Shown here one piece after another: positions 30,941 to 40,118 of a DNA stretch of 48,666 nucleotides. Origin of the DNA: Myxococcales bacterium UBA1660 (lineage in GTDB: Bacteria > Myxococcota_A > Polyangia > Polyangiales > Houyiibacteriaceae); contig DCLA01000016.1 of NCBI GenBank assembly GCA_002320815.1, positions 111,830 through 160,495 of the forward strand, written 5' to 3'. The position numbers and the translations under genes are program-made. A model generated the notes under the pieces. The model saw only the letters and a list, made by a program, of their open reading frames with translations. It made no database searches and was not told the DNA's origin. Each line of letters opens with the position of its first letter. Positions within the stretch are counted from its first letter, which is position 1.

Positions 30941-32350
30941 TCAGTCGCACCCGTCGAGGACGACCTCGTCGATGACCTCACCGGTGACGCTCACCGCCTC
31001 GCCGTGGAGGGAACACCCGTGAATCGTGGCGCGAAAGAAGCTGTGCTGCTGGTCGTCGGTCGTCTCGGCCCACCACTGGTCCACCACGTCGCCCCGGAGA
31101 CCGGCGCCGCCGGCCCCCGCCACGATGTAGGTGATCCCCTCTTCGGCGTTTGCCGCCGTGCAACCCCCACGCAAGGGGAGCGTCCGTTCGTAGTGATGGT
31201 CGTGACCGGCGAGGACCAAGTCCACGCCACCGGCCTCGAGGACCGGCAGGAGCTGGGAGCGCACCAACCCGTTGGGCGAGCGGCTGCTCGAGCTGTAGGG
31301 CGGGTGGTGGAAGATCGCGATCTTCCACTCGGCGTCGGAGGCCGCGAGGTCGGCCTCCAGCCAGTCGAGCATGTCGTCGTCGATCGCGCCGTTCAGGTCC
31401 AGGCCGATGGGGATCAGCCGTGCTTCGTTGGAGTCCAGGGAGACGAAGTGCACGTTCCCCTGGTCGAAGGAGTAGTAGTACTCGTTCTCCTCGGCGCGGA
31501 GCGCCTGCTCCGGGAGGTAGTAGACGTCGCGGTAGGGCTGACCCGCGGCGGTCTTCATCTCGTGATTCCCGATCGTCGGCCAGCTCGGGACCCGGTGCAG
31601 GAGATCGCGGTAGACCGCGAACATCTTGGTCTCGAACTCCACGAAGGTGCCGTCGCCGTAGGCCATGTCCCCGAGGTGCAGGAAGAGGTCGTAGTCCTGC
31701 GCCTGGAACATGTCGCGGAGCGCCGCCTGGTTCGCGCTCCCGTCGCCGCTGTCGCCGAACGCGAGCAGCCGCACCGGGCGGGTCGGGCCTTCGCCGTCGA
31801 TCCAGCCAGTCCGCAGGGTCAACCCGGTGGCGACGGGCGTATCACCGGCGAGCACCTCGTAGCAGTAGGCGGCGGAGGGCTCGAGCCCGGCCACCTGGGC
31901 CACGTGCGCGGTGTAGTCCTCGAGGTCGGCGGTGCGCGCGGTGTCGAAGAGCTCGCCGTCGGCGGGGATCGTACGCCACTCGTCCGAACCGCTCGGCCGC
32001 ACGCGGAGGGTCCCCGCCTGACCACCGGTGGTGGTCCAGACGACCTTGGCCGAGGTCGGGGTCACGCTCTGCAGGTAGGGCCAGCGGCGGAGCGCGGTCC
32101 CTTCGGGGAAGGTGGGCTCGCCACAGTCCGCCTCGGGAGCGGGCGCGGCCGGGCCGGCGTCGGCGGGGTCCGGAGCCGGGCCCTCGTAGGGAGCGCCGCA
32201 GCCGCCGCCATCGGGGGGACCGAGGTCCGGGGGACCGAGATCGGGGCGCCCGAGGTCCGCCCCCAGATCGAAGCCCGCGTCGGCGGTCCCGCCGTCGTCT
32301 CCGCAGGCAGCCAAGAGGATCGCCCCGATACACCAGATCCGTCGCCCCAT
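30941..32350 (-). CDS. Purple-acid-phosphatase-like metallophosphoesterase lipoprotein
   Basis: This 469-residue lipoprotein (signal MGRRIWCIGAILLAAC, Cys16) has a Pro/Asp-Gly linker and a fibronectin-like N-terminal PAP domain (about 90-185, RRWPYLQSVTPTSAKVVWTT). The metallophosphoesterase domain carries the metal motifs GDSGDG, HLGDMAYGDG, TIGNHEM, HHPPYSSSS and AGHDHHYER. The Tyr of the GDMAYG block is the usual Fe(III) ligand of purple acid phosphatases. It should hydrolyse phosphomonoesters outside the inner membrane. The start ATG at 32350 coincides with the signal peptide. It lies behind rsbR on the same strand orientation but is separately promoted. Confidence 0.9.
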   Translation of the reverse strand: MGRRIWCIGAILLAACGDDGGTADAGFDLGADLGRPDLGPPDLGPPDGGGCGAPYEGPAPDPADAGPAAPAPEADCGEPTFPEGTALRRWPYLQSVTPTSAKVVWTTTGGQAGTLRVRPSGSDEWRTIPADGELFDTARTADLEDYTAHVAQVAGLEPSAAYCYEVLAGDTPVATGLTLRTGWIDGEGPTRPVRLLAFGDSGDGSANQAALRDMFQAQDYDLFLHLGDMAYGDGTFVEFETKMFAVYRDLLHRVPSWPTIGNHEMKTAAGQPYRDVYYLPEQALRAEENEYYYSFDQGNVHFVSLDSNEARLIPIGLDLNGAIDDDMLDWLEADLAASDAEWKIAIFHHPPYSSSSRSPNGLVRSQLLPVLEAGGVDLVLAGHDHHYERTLPLRGGCTAANAEEGITYIVAGAGGAGLRGDVVDQWWAETTDDQQHSFFRATIHGCSLHGEAVSVTGEVIDEVVLDGCD

Positions 32351-32418
32351 GGCGCGGCACCCTACGCCACCGGGGCCGGGCCCGGGTAACCGCGCGACGG
32401 ATGTCACGGCTTTGGAAC

Positions 32419-33375
32419 TCAGGTGAGCTGCGCCAGCGCTGCCCGGAGGTCGGGCCCCAGGTCCGAGCGGAGGTCGAGGCGCTCGCCGTCCAGGGATCCC
32501 ACGACGATGCGGGAGGCGTGGAGGAAGTGGCGGGTGAGCCCGGGAAGGTTCGCGCCGCCGTAGAGCTCGTCGCCGACCAGCGGATGGCCGAGCGCCGCGA
32601 GATGGGCGCGCACCTGGTGTCGCCGGGCGCTCTTGGCGCGGACCTCCACGCGGCTGAAGCCGCCGCTGCCCACCAGCTCGGCAGCGAGGACCTCCGTCGA
32701 CGCCGGGCGGGCGCCCATCCGGTCGGCATCCTCCGGGCGCTCGCAGACGACCATCCGGCGGCGATCCGCCCGGTCGTGGGCGATGGGCCAGTCGATGAAC
32801 GCCGGGGCGTGCACGAAGCCGCTGGTGAGCGCGAGGTAGCGCTTGTCGACCCGGCGCTCGGTGAGCTCGGTGGCGTAGTGGGTGAACCCCACCGCGGTCC
32901 GGGCGGCCATGAGCAGACCGCTGGTGTCGTTGTCCAGCCGGTGCAGGAGCCCGGCCTCGCGCACCGCGCGGCCCACGCCGCGCATCTCCGGGTACCGCGC
33001 CACCAAAGCGTTGACCACGGTGCCGGTCTCGTCGGGGCGGAGGGGATGGCAAGGGAGCCCGGCGGCCTTGTCGACCACGACGAGGTGGTCGTCCTCGTGG
33101 ACGATGGTCAGCTCGAGATCGGGGTCGGCCACCGGCTCGAAGTCGGTCGGCGCCGGGAGCTCTTCCAGCCGGACGGTCTCCCCGGGGCTGACCCGGTGGC
33201 CCTTCTTCACCCGGCGGCCGTCCACCCGGACCTTGCCCTCGGCGGTGAGCGCCCGGGCCTTGGCCCGGCTCATGTGCTCCACCCGGCGGACGAGGAAGAC
33301 GTCCACCCGGGCTCCCGCGTCGTCGTCGCCGACCGTCAGGGCCTCGCCGGTGTCGTCTCGTTCGTCCGTGGTCAT
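32419..33375 (-). CDS. RluD-family pseudouridine synthase
   Basis: This 318-residue protein has an S4 RNA-binding domain (about 20-70: ARVDVFLVRRVEHMSRAKARALTAEG) and a RluA/RluD catalytic domain. The conserved GLLHRLDNDTSGLLM holds the catalytic Asp148. Other family blocks are HEDDHLVVVDKAAGLPCHP, KRYLALTSG and RRHQVRAHLAALGHPLVGDELYGG. Such enzymes convert uridines in rRNA or tRNA to pseudouridine. Which RNA is modified cannot be told. The start ATG (33375) is divergent from the dnaJ gene. Confidence 0.92.
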   Translation of the reverse strand: MTTDERDDTGEALTVGDDDAGARVDVFLVRRVEHMSRAKARALTAEGKVRVDGRRVKKGHRVSPGETVRLEELPAPTDFEPVADPDLELTIVHEDDHLVVVDKAAGLPCHPLRPDETGTVVNALVARYPEMRGVGRAVREAGLLHRLDNDTSGLLMAARTAVGFTHYATELTERRVDKRYLALTSGFVHAPAFIDWPIAHDRADRRRMVVCERPEDADRMGARPASTEVLAAELVGSGGFSRVEVRAKSARRHQVRAHLAALGHPLVGDELYGGANLPGLTRHFLHASRIVVGSLDGERLDLRSDLGPDLRAALAQLT

Positions 33376-33462
33376 CGGCCCCGTGATGGCATGGAAAGGC
33401 ACCGCGCGACAGGGGCACACGGGCGAATGGCGTCTCGGGGCGGCTGCACCCATACTCGCCCG

Positions 33463-34548
33463 GTGTCGAAGCGCGACTACTACGAGGTCCTGGGGGTCCC
33501 CCGCGGTGCCAGCCCCGACCAGCTCAAGAAGGCGTTCCGGACGCTCGCTCGGGAGCTGCACCCCGACCGGAACCCGGACGACCCGGCGGCGGAGGCCCAG
33601 TTCAAGGAAGCGGCCGAGGCCTACCAGGTCCTCTCGGACCCCACCCAGCGGGAGCGCTACGACCGCTTCGGGCACGCCGCCTTCGACCAGTCCGGCGGCC
33701 CCGGACCGGGCGACTTCAGCGGGTTCGGGGAGATCTTCGAAGGCCTGATCGGCGAGATGTTCGGGGGCCGGCGCAAGAAGCGCCGCGGCCAGGACGTCGA
33801 GGTCGAGGTCGAGGTGAGCTTCGAGGCCGCGGCCCTGGGCGCCGAGGAGACCCTGAAGGTCACCAAGCCGGTCCCCTGCGCCACCTGCGAGGGCACCGGC
33901 GCCAAGCCCGGGACCGCGGTTCGCACCTGCAACCAATGCGACGGCAAGGGCGAGGTCCGCTTCCAGAAGCGCCTCTTCGCCACCAGCCGGACCTGCCCGG
34001 CCTGCGAGGGCAGCGGCAAGAAGATCGAGACGCCCTGCAAGAGCTGCCGGGGCGCGGGCCACGTCCAGGGCGAGGAGGAGATGGCCATCCGAATCCCGCC
34101 CGGGGTCGAGGACGGCGCCACCCGGACCGTGCGCGGTGCCGGATCGCCGGGGCCCGGGGGCACGGGGGATCTCTTGGTGACGATCCGGGTGAAGCCCCAC
34201 CCGCTCTTCGAGCGCGACGGCGCCGACGTGCTCTGCACGGTCCCGGTGAGCTTCCCCCAGGCGGTCCTCGGCGACACCCTCGACGTGCCCACCCTGGAGG
34301 GCCAGGTGCGCATGAAGCTCCCGCCGGCCACCCAGTCGGGCAAGGTCTTCCGGCTGCGCGGCAAGGGCATCCCGGTCTACGGCGGGATGGGCAAGGGCGA
34401 CCAGCTGGTGACGGTGCTGGTCGAGGTGCCGGAGAAGGTGAACCGCAAGCAGCGGAAGCTCATCGCCGACCTCGCCGAGGAGATGGGCACCGAGACCCAC
34501 CCCCAGCGCCAGTCCTTCCTGACGAAGCTCAAGGACCTCCTGGAGTAG
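33463..34548 (+). CDS. dnaJ: DnaJ-family co-chaperone
   Basis: This 361-residue protein has a J domain (1-65; HPD motif in ELHPDRN), a short Gly-rich region and four zinc-binding CxxCxGxG motifs (CATCEGTG, CNQCDGKG, CPACEGSG, CKSCRGAG). The substrate-binding domains follow, with RIPPGVEDGATRTVRGAG and the C-terminal dimer end. It stimulates Hsp70 (DnaK) ATPase and holds unfolded clients. GTG start at 33463. No dnaK or grpE is in the window, so this may be one of several DnaJ paralogues. Confidence 0.93.
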   Translation: MSKRDYYEVLGVPRGASPDQLKKAFRTLARELHPDRNPDDPAAEAQFKEAAEAYQVLSDPTQRERYDRFGHAAFDQSGGPGPGDFSGFGEIFEGLIGEMFGGRRKKRRGQDVEVEVEVSFEAAALGAEETLKVTKPVPCATCEGTGAKPGTAVRTCNQCDGKGEVRFQKRLFATSRTCPACEGSGKKIETPCKSCRGAGHVQGEEEMAIRIPPGVEDGATRTVRGAGSPGPGGTGDLLVTIRVKPHPLFERDGADVLCTVPVSFPQAVLGDTLDVPTLEGQVRMKLPPATQSGKVFRLRGKGIPVYGGMGKGDQLVTVLVEVPEKVNRKQRKLIADLAEEMGTETHPQRQSFLTKLKDLLE

Positions 34549-34561
34549 CCGGGTAGTCGGA

Positions 34562-34588
34562 TCCCCGGGTCGCCGGGCCGCCCGGGGA
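34562..34588. terminator. Perfect 8-bp hairpin between convergent genes
   Basis: TCCCCGGG (34562-34569) pairs exactly with CCCGGGGA (34581-34588) around an 11-base loop in the 46-base spacer between the dnaJ stop and the convergent sorbosone-dehydrogenase-like stop. It would suit a bidirectional terminator, although no T-run is present. Confidence 0.55.
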
Positions 34589-34594
34589 CGCGGC

Positions 34595-35947
34595 TCAGCC
34601 GCGGTAGCTCACCCGGTACACGACGCCGTTGCCCTCTTCGGTGAAGTAGAGGGCGCCGTCGGGGTGCGAGACCACGCCGACGGGCCGGCCCCAGGTCGTC
34701 GGCCCGGCGGGGTCCACCAGGAACCCCTCCACGAAGGCTTCGTAGCTCCCCTCGGGGCGGCCGCCGGTGAAGGGCACGAAGACGATGCGGTACCCGGTGC
34801 CCTCGCTGCGGTTCCAGCTCCCGCGGTGGGCCACGAAGGCGCCCTGGCGGTAGCGCGCCGGGAAGGGCTCGCGGTCGTGGAAGGCCACGCCCAACGCGGC
34901 GGAGTGGGCCTGGAAGAGCACGTCCGGCGTCGTCGTCCGCGCGGCGAGCTCCGGCGCCTCGCTGCGCTCCCCGCGCATCCGGCGAGGGTCGAGGTTCTCC
35001 GGGACGAGCCAGGCGTAGGGCCAGCCGTAGAAGGCGTCCTCGACCACCCGGGTGAAGAAGTCGGGGACCAGGTCGTCGCCCATCCCGTCCCGCTCGTTGA
35101 CCGCGGTGTAGAGCGCGCCGGTGCCGGGATGGACCGCCAGGCCCACCGGGTTGCGGAGCCCGGTGGCGAAGGTGCTCATCGTCCCCGAGTCGAGGTCGAG
35201 GCGCTGGACCGTCGCGCGGGGCGACTCCTCGGGGCTCACGTTGGTGGCGCTGCCCACCGAGACGTAGAGGTGCCGCCCGTCCCCGGCGGGGATCACGTTG
35301 CGAGTCCAGTGCTGGTTGTAGCCGCCACCGGGGAGCGCCACGACGTGAGCCCCGGCGCCCTCGAGCCGGGTCTGCCCCTCGCGCCAGGGGAAGCGGCGGA
35401 CCTCGTCCTGGTTGCCCAGATAGAAGGCGTCGCGCTCGAAGGCCATGCCGAAGGGGATGTCCACGCCGTTGGCGTCGTCGGCGAAGACCCCACGTTCTTC
35501 GGCGACCCCGTCGCCGTCGGCGTCCCGGAGCCAGGTGATGCGCTCCTCCCGGGACTGGGCCACCAGCACCCGGCCGTCCGGGGTGACCGCCAGCCAGCGG
35601 GCCATGGGCAGCTCGGTCGCGAAACGCTGGACCACGAAGCCCGCGGGCACCGCGAGGGTCGCCTCGTCGGGCGGCGCGACGACATCGGGGGACTTGCGCG
35701 CGCTCTGGGTGGCGAAGGGCTCGGGGAGGTCGGCGACGGTGAGCCGGATGGGCTCGGGGCTCAGGGTCCGGGTGGGCACCGCGTCGGCGACCGAGGCCTG
35801 GGACTCGCGTTCGGGCCCCTCGGGGCGCTCCGGTTCCTCGGTCTCGGGCGCCGGGGCCGCCGCGCGGTGCTCGCCGGCGCCGCAACCGCTCTCCGTCCCG
35901 CATGCGAGCGCCAAGGTCAGGGTCAGGAAGAGGGCGCGGCGGGTCAT
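34595..35947 (-). CDS. Sorbosone-dehydrogenase-like beta-propeller lipoprotein
   Basis: This 450-residue protein starts at ATG 35947 with a lipoprotein-type signal (MTRRALFLTLTLALAC). A Pro/Glu-rich linker (about 20-60) precedes a beta-propeller of the L-sorbosone/PQQ-glucose-dehydrogenase type. Family traits are FVVQRFATELPMARWLAVTPDGRVLV, IPFGMAF, YNQHWTRNVIPAGDGRHLYVSVGS, ATGLRNPVGLAVHP, GWPYAW, HRGSWNRSEGTGYRI and TTWGRPVGVVSHPDGALYFTE. It should act in the periplasm as an oxidoreductase on a sugar or similar substrate. PQQ use is inferred from family. Convergent to dnaJ and divergent from the DAHP synthase gene. Confidence 0.87.
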   Translation of the reverse strand: MTRRALFLTLTLALACGTESGCGAGEHRAAAPAPETEEPERPEGPERESQASVADAVPTRTLSPEPIRLTVADLPEPFATQSARKSPDVVAPPDEATLAVPAGFVVQRFATELPMARWLAVTPDGRVLVAQSREERITWLRDADGDGVAEERGVFADDANGVDIPFGMAFERDAFYLGNQDEVRRFPWREGQTRLEGAGAHVVALPGGGYNQHWTRNVIPAGDGRHLYVSVGSATNVSPEESPRATVQRLDLDSGTMSTFATGLRNPVGLAVHPGTGALYTAVNERDGMGDDLVPDFFTRVVEDAFYGWPYAWLVPENLDPRRMRGERSEAPELAARTTTPDVLFQAHSAALGVAFHDREPFPARYRQGAFVAHRGSWNRSEGTGYRIVFVPFTGGRPEGSYEAFVEGFLVDPAGPTTWGRPVGVVSHPDGALYFTEEGNGVVYRVSYRG

Positions 35948-36018
35948 GGGACGGGTCTGTGGGGAGCCTCGGAGATCGTCCGTGTGCTTCCGCACGCCCG
36001 AGGTGGCAAGCTCCCGCC

Positions 36019-37356
36019 ATGTCTTGGTCCCCGGACTCCTGGAAAGAGCGCCCCGTGGCGCACGCCCCGCCCTACGATGACGAAGAAGGCCTCGCCCAGG
36101 CCGTCGCCGCGCTCCGGCGCCTGCCGCCGCTGGTGACCTCCTTCGAGGTCGAGCAGCTCAAGAAGCAGATCGCGCAGGCCCAACGCGGCGAGCGCTTCGT
36201 GCTCCAGGGGGGCGACTGCGCCGAGACCCTCGACGACTGCACGCCGGACGTGATCACCCGGAAGCTCAAGATCCTCCTGCAGATGTCGATGGTCCTGGTC
36301 CACGGGAGCAACCGCCCGGTGACCCGCATCGGTCGCTTCGCCGGTCAGTACGCCAAGCCGCGCTCCAAGGACATCGAGAGCCAAGATGGCGTGGAGCTGC
36401 CCAGCTACTTCGGGGACCTGGTGAACCGAGCGCCCTTCGAACCCGAGGCGCGCAAGGTCGATCCCCAGCTGCTCCTCGAGGGCTACAAGCACGCCGGGCT
36501 CACCCTGAACTTCATCCGCTCCCTGGTGGACAGCGGCTTCGCCGATCTGCACCACCCGGAGTACTGGGACCTCTCCTTCCTGGAGAGCGCTCATCTCAAC
36601 GAGGAGCTCCGCGAGCAGTACCGGCAGACCGTCGGCGAGGTGAGCGGCGCGCTGCGCTTCATGCAGGCCCTCGGCGAGAGCTCGGTGGACGAGCTCCACC
36701 GGGTCGAGTTCTTCACCAGCCACGAGGGGCTCAACCTGCACTACGAGTCGGCCCAGACCCGCACCGTGCCGCGGCGCGAGGGCTGGTACGACCTGACCAC
36801 CCACATGCCGTGGATCGGCGAGCGAACCCGGGATCCGGAGGGCGCCCACGTCGAGTTCTTCCGCGGCATCCGCAACCCGGTGGGCGCCAAGGTCGGTCCG
36901 ACGGCGAGCCCCGACGACGCGATGCGGCTCCTCGACGCCCTCAACCCCGACGACGAGGCGGGCAAGATCGTGCTCATCACCCGCATGGGCGCCTCCCACG
37001 TGAAGGACGGGCTCCCGCCGATCCTCGAGCGCGTGAAGAAGGAGGGCCGCACCGTCCTGTGGATGAGCGACCCGATGCACGGGAACACCCACTCGACCAG
37101 CTCCGGCCGCAAGACCCGCGACTTCGACGCCGTGCTCCAGGAGGTCGAGGGCTGCGTCGCGGTGCATCGCGCCTGCGGCACCGTCTTCGGCGGGGTCCAC
37201 TTCGAGCTCACCGGCGACGACGTGACCGAATGCACCGGCGGCGCCGAGGGGCTCACCGAGGACGACCTCGAGCGGAACTACGCCACCGTCTGCGACCCGC
37301 GCCTGAACTACCGCCAGGCGCTGGAGATGAGCTTCCGGATCGCCTCGGCGATCTGA
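36019..37356 (+). CDS. Class II 3-deoxy-7-phosphoheptulonate (DAHP) synthase
   Basis: This 445-residue enzyme joins phosphoenolpyruvate and erythrose 4-phosphate in the first step of the shikimate pathway. Class II (plant-type, AroAII) signatures are present: LQGGDCAE, RIGRFAGQYAKPRS, LNFIRSLVDSGFAD, FFTSHEGLNLHYE, FFRGIRNPVGAKVGP, LWMSDPMHGNT and HFELTGDDVTECTGG. Metal and substrate residues (Cys in GGDCAE, His in DPMHGN, Glu in HFEL) are intact. The start ATG at 36019 fits the family N-terminus. It is divergent from the sorbosone-type gene. No other shikimate gene lies in the window. Confidence 0.96.
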   Translation: MSWSPDSWKERPVAHAPPYDDEEGLAQAVAALRRLPPLVTSFEVEQLKKQIAQAQRGERFVLQGGDCAETLDDCTPDVITRKLKILLQMSMVLVHGSNRPVTRIGRFAGQYAKPRSKDIESQDGVELPSYFGDLVNRAPFEPEARKVDPQLLLEGYKHAGLTLNFIRSLVDSGFADLHHPEYWDLSFLESAHLNEELREQYRQTVGEVSGALRFMQALGESSVDELHRVEFFTSHEGLNLHYESAQTRTVPRREGWYDLTTHMPWIGERTRDPEGAHVEFFRGIRNPVGAKVGPTASPDDAMRLLDALNPDDEAGKIVLITRMGASHVKDGLPPILERVKKEGRTVLWMSDPMHGNTHSTSSGRKTRDFDAVLQEVEGCVAVHRACGTVFGGVHFELTGDDVTECTGGAEGLTEDDLERNYATVCDPRLNYRQALEMSFRIASAI

Positions 37357-37359
37357 AGG

Positions 37360-38208
37360 CTACGACTTCGACTTCGGCTTCTTCGAGCGGCGCCAGCCCC
37401 CGTGGAGGAGCCCCTCCTCGCGCCAGGGCCGGAGCCGCTCGGGGTCGTAGGATCCGAGATCCACCCGCAGGCTCCGAGTGATCTCGTAGGCCTGCAGGGT
37501 CGGCCGGACCTGAAAGGCGCGGAAGCGGACTCCGGCTTCGGCGGCCACGGCGCAGGCCGCCGCCAGGGTCGGGTCGTGGAGGCGCGAGGGCCGCACCGCG
37601 CGGAGCGCCTCGGAGCGCTGGACCACGAAGAGCACCGTCGCCCGGCCGCCCTCGCGGACCACCTCGGCCAGGTGCTCCACGTGCCGGGTGGCGCGCTCGC
37701 TCACCGTGTCCGGGAAGTAGATGCGCCGGTCCGGGTAGAGGACGTTGCAGTTCTTCACCTCGAGGAGCCGCGGGCGCGCCCCGCCGAGGACGAAGTCGAT
37801 CCGCGATCCGTCGGGCTGCTTCACCTCGCGCTCCAGGGTCCGCCAGCGGCGGAAGCCGGGCAGCGCGCGAGCCCGCAAGGCCGACTCGATGATCCGATTG
37901 GGCGCGGTGGTGTCGACGCCCATGAGCGCGCCGTGGTTCTCGAGGAGCGTCCAGGTGTAGCGCAGCTTCCGCTTGGATCCCTCGGGCGCCGGCGTCAGCC
38001 AGACCCGCGAGTCGGGCACCAGGAGCCCCTCCATGCGACCGGGGTTCACGCAGTGGGCCCGCACGACGGTGCCATCGGTCAGGGCGATCTCGGCGATGAA
38101 GCGATCCCAGCGCGCGAGGAAGCGCCCCTCGATCAGGGGGACCGGGTGGGGGACACGGTGGAGGACGGTCACCGGGGACCTCCTCGCCGCGCCATCGCGG
38201 TTGTCCAC
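37360..38208 (-). CDS. sfsA: SfsA family protein
   Basis: This protein of 282 residues (or 270 from the GTG at 38172, which better matches family N-termini) carries the SfsA signature: RFLARWDRFIAEIALTDG, AHCVNPGRMEGLL, SKRKLRYTWTLLE, RIDFVLGG and LEVKNCNVL, which has the nuclease-like ExK triad. A YFPDTVSERATRHVEHL block follows. The family was named for maltose-metabolism stimulation in E. coli, but its restriction-endonuclease-like fold suggests nucleic-acid binding. Convergent to DAHP synthase with 3 bases between stops. The C-terminal tail is Lys/Ser rich. Confidence 0.9.
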   Translation of the reverse strand: MDNRDGAARRSPVTVLHRVPHPVPLIEGRFLARWDRFIAEIALTDGTVVRAHCVNPGRMEGLLVPDSRVWLTPAPEGSKRKLRYTWTLLENHGALMGVDTTAPNRIIESALRARALPGFRRWRTLEREVKQPDGSRIDFVLGGARPRLLEVKNCNVLYPDRRIYFPDTVSERATRHVEHLAEVVREGGRATVLFVVQRSEALRAVRPSRLHDPTLAAACAVAAEAGVRFRAFQVRPTLQAYEITRSLRVDLGSYDPERLRPWREEGLLHGGWRRSKKPKSKS

Positions 38209-38228
38209 GCCGCGCCCCTCGTGCTTCG

Positions 38229-38696
38229 ATGCGTCCCATGGCCATCCCGCGCAGCATCCTGGTCGCCGTGGACACCGACGCGCTCTCCCTGGAGGCCCTG
38301 CGGCGGGCGGTGGAGCGCGCGGCGCTCTTCGGGGCGAAGGTCCGCATCGTCCACGTCTACGCCAGCGCGGCCCCGGCGCCGCCCATCCCGCTCCCCGGCG
38401 CCGCCGCGCTCCACCAGGAAGCCCAGCGGGCCCTCGAGGACGAGGTGCGGCGCAAGGTCGAGGCCTTCCTGCCCACCGACGAGCTCGCGGGCGTGGAGCA
38501 CTCGCTGGAGATCGTGCGCCACGCGAGCCCCGGCGAGGCTCTCTGCGAGCTGGCGTCGAAGGGCGACGTGGACCTGCTCCTGGTGGGCTCCCATCATCGC
38601 ACCGGCCTCGGTCGGGTCTTCCTGGGCAGCGTGGCCGAGCGGGTGGTCCGCACCGCGCCCTGCGACGTGCTGGTGGTCCGCGCCGCCACCGACTGA
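38229..38696 (+). CDS. Universal stress protein family
   Basis: This 155-residue UspA-fold protein begins with SILVAVDTDALSLEALRRAV and ends with the ATP-binding loop type GSHHRTGLGRVFLGSVAERVVRTAPCDVLVVR. The G-2x-G-9x-G(S/T) pattern (GLGRVFLGS) suggests nucleotide binding. Start at ATG 38229, or ATG 38238 (MAIPRS). Divergent from sfsA. Confidence 0.92.
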   Translation: MRPMAIPRSILVAVDTDALSLEALRRAVERAALFGAKVRIVHVYASAAPAPPIPLPGAAALHQEAQRALEDEVRRKVEAFLPTDELAGVEHSLEIVRHASPGEALCELASKGDVDLLLVGSHHRTGLGRVFLGSVAERVVRTAPCDVLVVRAATD

Positions 38697-38703
38697 GCCC
38701 CGC

Positions 38704-39837
38704 TCAGAATGGGACGCGGATGCCCGCCTGGGCGATGACGGCGTTGCCGAAGCGGCTGGTCTGCCAGAGGTACTCGAAGCTCGTCTGCAGCCAGGCGTCG
38801 CGGAGGGCGTCGAGGGCCGTGTCCCCGAGGAAGGCCAGGCGCACCGCGAGCTGGAAGCCCAGCAGGTGGCTGTGGAAGGCGCTCATCTTGGGGTCGGCGG
38901 TGACGTAGTCGGCCGGCGTGGTGTCGATGTCGTACTCGTCCTGGTAGAAGAACGAGCGGCTCTGCCGGTAGTAGCGGTAGCGGATGCGGGCCTGGGCGAA
39001 GCGCGAGATCTCCTGGTACACGCGCGCCTCGGGGGTGACCGCGCCGACCCCCCAGTTGTCCAGATACGCCCGGTAGAAGAGGTGGAGCCCGGTCCGGGTC
39101 CCGCGGACGAAGTGCGCCAAGTGGCCCATCAGGGTGTAGCGATGCCGCACGTCCGGGTGCTGCTCGGGGAAGAAGCCCGCGCCGACGCGCACCTGGCGAT
39201 AGGCGTTGGCCAGGAACCCGTTGAGGTGCCCGTACTGGTAGCCGACCTCGAAATAGGTGGTCGGCGAGAGGATCTGCTCCCACGAGATCGAAAGCACCAG
39301 GGCGTCGAAATTCTCGTCGAAGGTGAGCGCCTCCATGGCCGCGCCGCCGAGGCCCCGGTTCACCTTGCGGACCTCGTCGTGGAGGTAGCCGACGTTGAAG
39401 CGCAGGATCGTGGTCCGCTGCGCGAGCGAGAGCGCGGCAGCGAGCCCGACGCCGTTGCTCAGGTAGTCCGGCTCGCGGCTGACCCGGTAGCTGCCGCCGA
39501 TGAGCAGCTCCGCGTCGCCGAGGTCGAACTCGTAGCCGCCCCCCAGCGAGACCTGGTGGCGGATCTCGGTGAAGCTCACGTCCTCGATGAGACCCGCGGC
39601 CTGGCTGGCGCTGGTGATCGAGTCCACCAGGTAGGCGCCCTCGACGTAGCCGCCGGTGGGCAACTCGAGGGTCGCGGAGACCGCGGGCGCGACCACCCGG
39701 GTGGAGCGCTCCCAGTAGTAGTTGCCCAGCACCTCGACGGTGCCGGTGACGGTCCCCGATGCTTCGTCGGCGGCCGCCGGAGTCGACGGAGCGACGAGGC
39801 CGGCGAAGCCGATCAGAGCCAGGAGCGCGCGACGCAC
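38704..39837 (-). CDS. DUF3570 outer-membrane beta-barrel protein
   Basis: This 377-residue protein has a cleavable signal (MRRALLALIGFAGLVAPSTP, to AAADEA) and then alternating strands with aromatic girdles (YRYYRQSRSFFYQDEY, FEVGYQYGHL). It ends in VPF, the terminal Phe typical of outer-membrane barrels. This matches DUF3570, whose genes usually neighbour a DUF4266 lipoprotein, as here. In many genomes a thioredoxin-like protein and an ApbE flavin transferase complete the set, but neither is seen in this window. Role unknown. Confidence 0.85.
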   Translation of the reverse strand: MRRALLALIGFAGLVAPSTPAAADEASGTVTGTVEVLGNYYWERSTRVVAPAVSATLELPTGGYVEGAYLVDSITSASQAAGLIEDVSFTEIRHQVSLGGGYEFDLGDAELLIGGSYRVSREPDYLSNGVGLAAALSLAQRTTILRFNVGYLHDEVRKVNRGLGGAAMEALTFDENFDALVLSISWEQILSPTTYFEVGYQYGHLNGFLANAYRQVRVGAGFFPEQHPDVRHRYTLMGHLAHFVRGTRTGLHLFYRAYLDNWGVGAVTPEARVYQEISRFAQARIRYRYYRQSRSFFYQDEYDIDTTPADYVTADPKMSAFHSHLLGFQLAVRLAFLGDTALDALRDAWLQTSFEYLWQTSRFGNAVIAQAGIRVPF

Positions 39838-39917
39838 CGCCCCCCTTTAGCCGAGATGGCGCGTTCGCGAAAGGTGTCGGTTCACGGCGTCGACACCCCG
39901 CGGTCTATGCGCGCTGC

Positions 39918-40118
39918 TCAGTTGCAGCCGCAGCCGCCGCCGGTGCTGCCGAGGCCGCCGGTGGCGCCTTCGCGGCTGTCGTGCACGTGGGAGCGGAACT
40001 CGGCCGCCTCGGCCTCGCTGTTGATGTCGCTCTGGGGGCGCGCCAGGTCCTCACGCTCGTAGGGCGCGACGTGGACACAGCCCCCCAGGAGGAGCGTCAG
40101 GGCGAAGAGGGTACGCAT
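39918..40118 (-). CDS. DUF4266 small lipoprotein
   Basis: This 66-residue protein matches the DUF4266 type: lipobox LLGGC (Cys14), VHVAPYEREDLARP, then SREGATGGLGSTGGGCGCN with the Gly/Cys-rich end. It probably anchors at the outer membrane beside the DUF3570 barrel encoded 80 bases downstream. Its ATG overlaps the stop of the upstream 634-aa protein gene in TGATG. This supports a three-gene translation unit. Confidence 0.88.
   Translation of the reverse strand: MRTLFALTLLLGGCVHVAPYEREDLARPQSDINSEAEAAEFRSHVHDSREGATGGLGSTGGGCGCN

Noticed and set aside
39873..39897. GGTGTCG / CGACACC stem between the DUF4266 and DUF3570 genes
   Set aside because: Seven base pairs with an 11-base loop, no T-run and likely within a transcript. 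Too weak to call.
37402..40062. An 886-codon plus-strand frame opposite sfsA and DUF3570
   Set aside because: Shadow of two well-recognised minus-strand genes.
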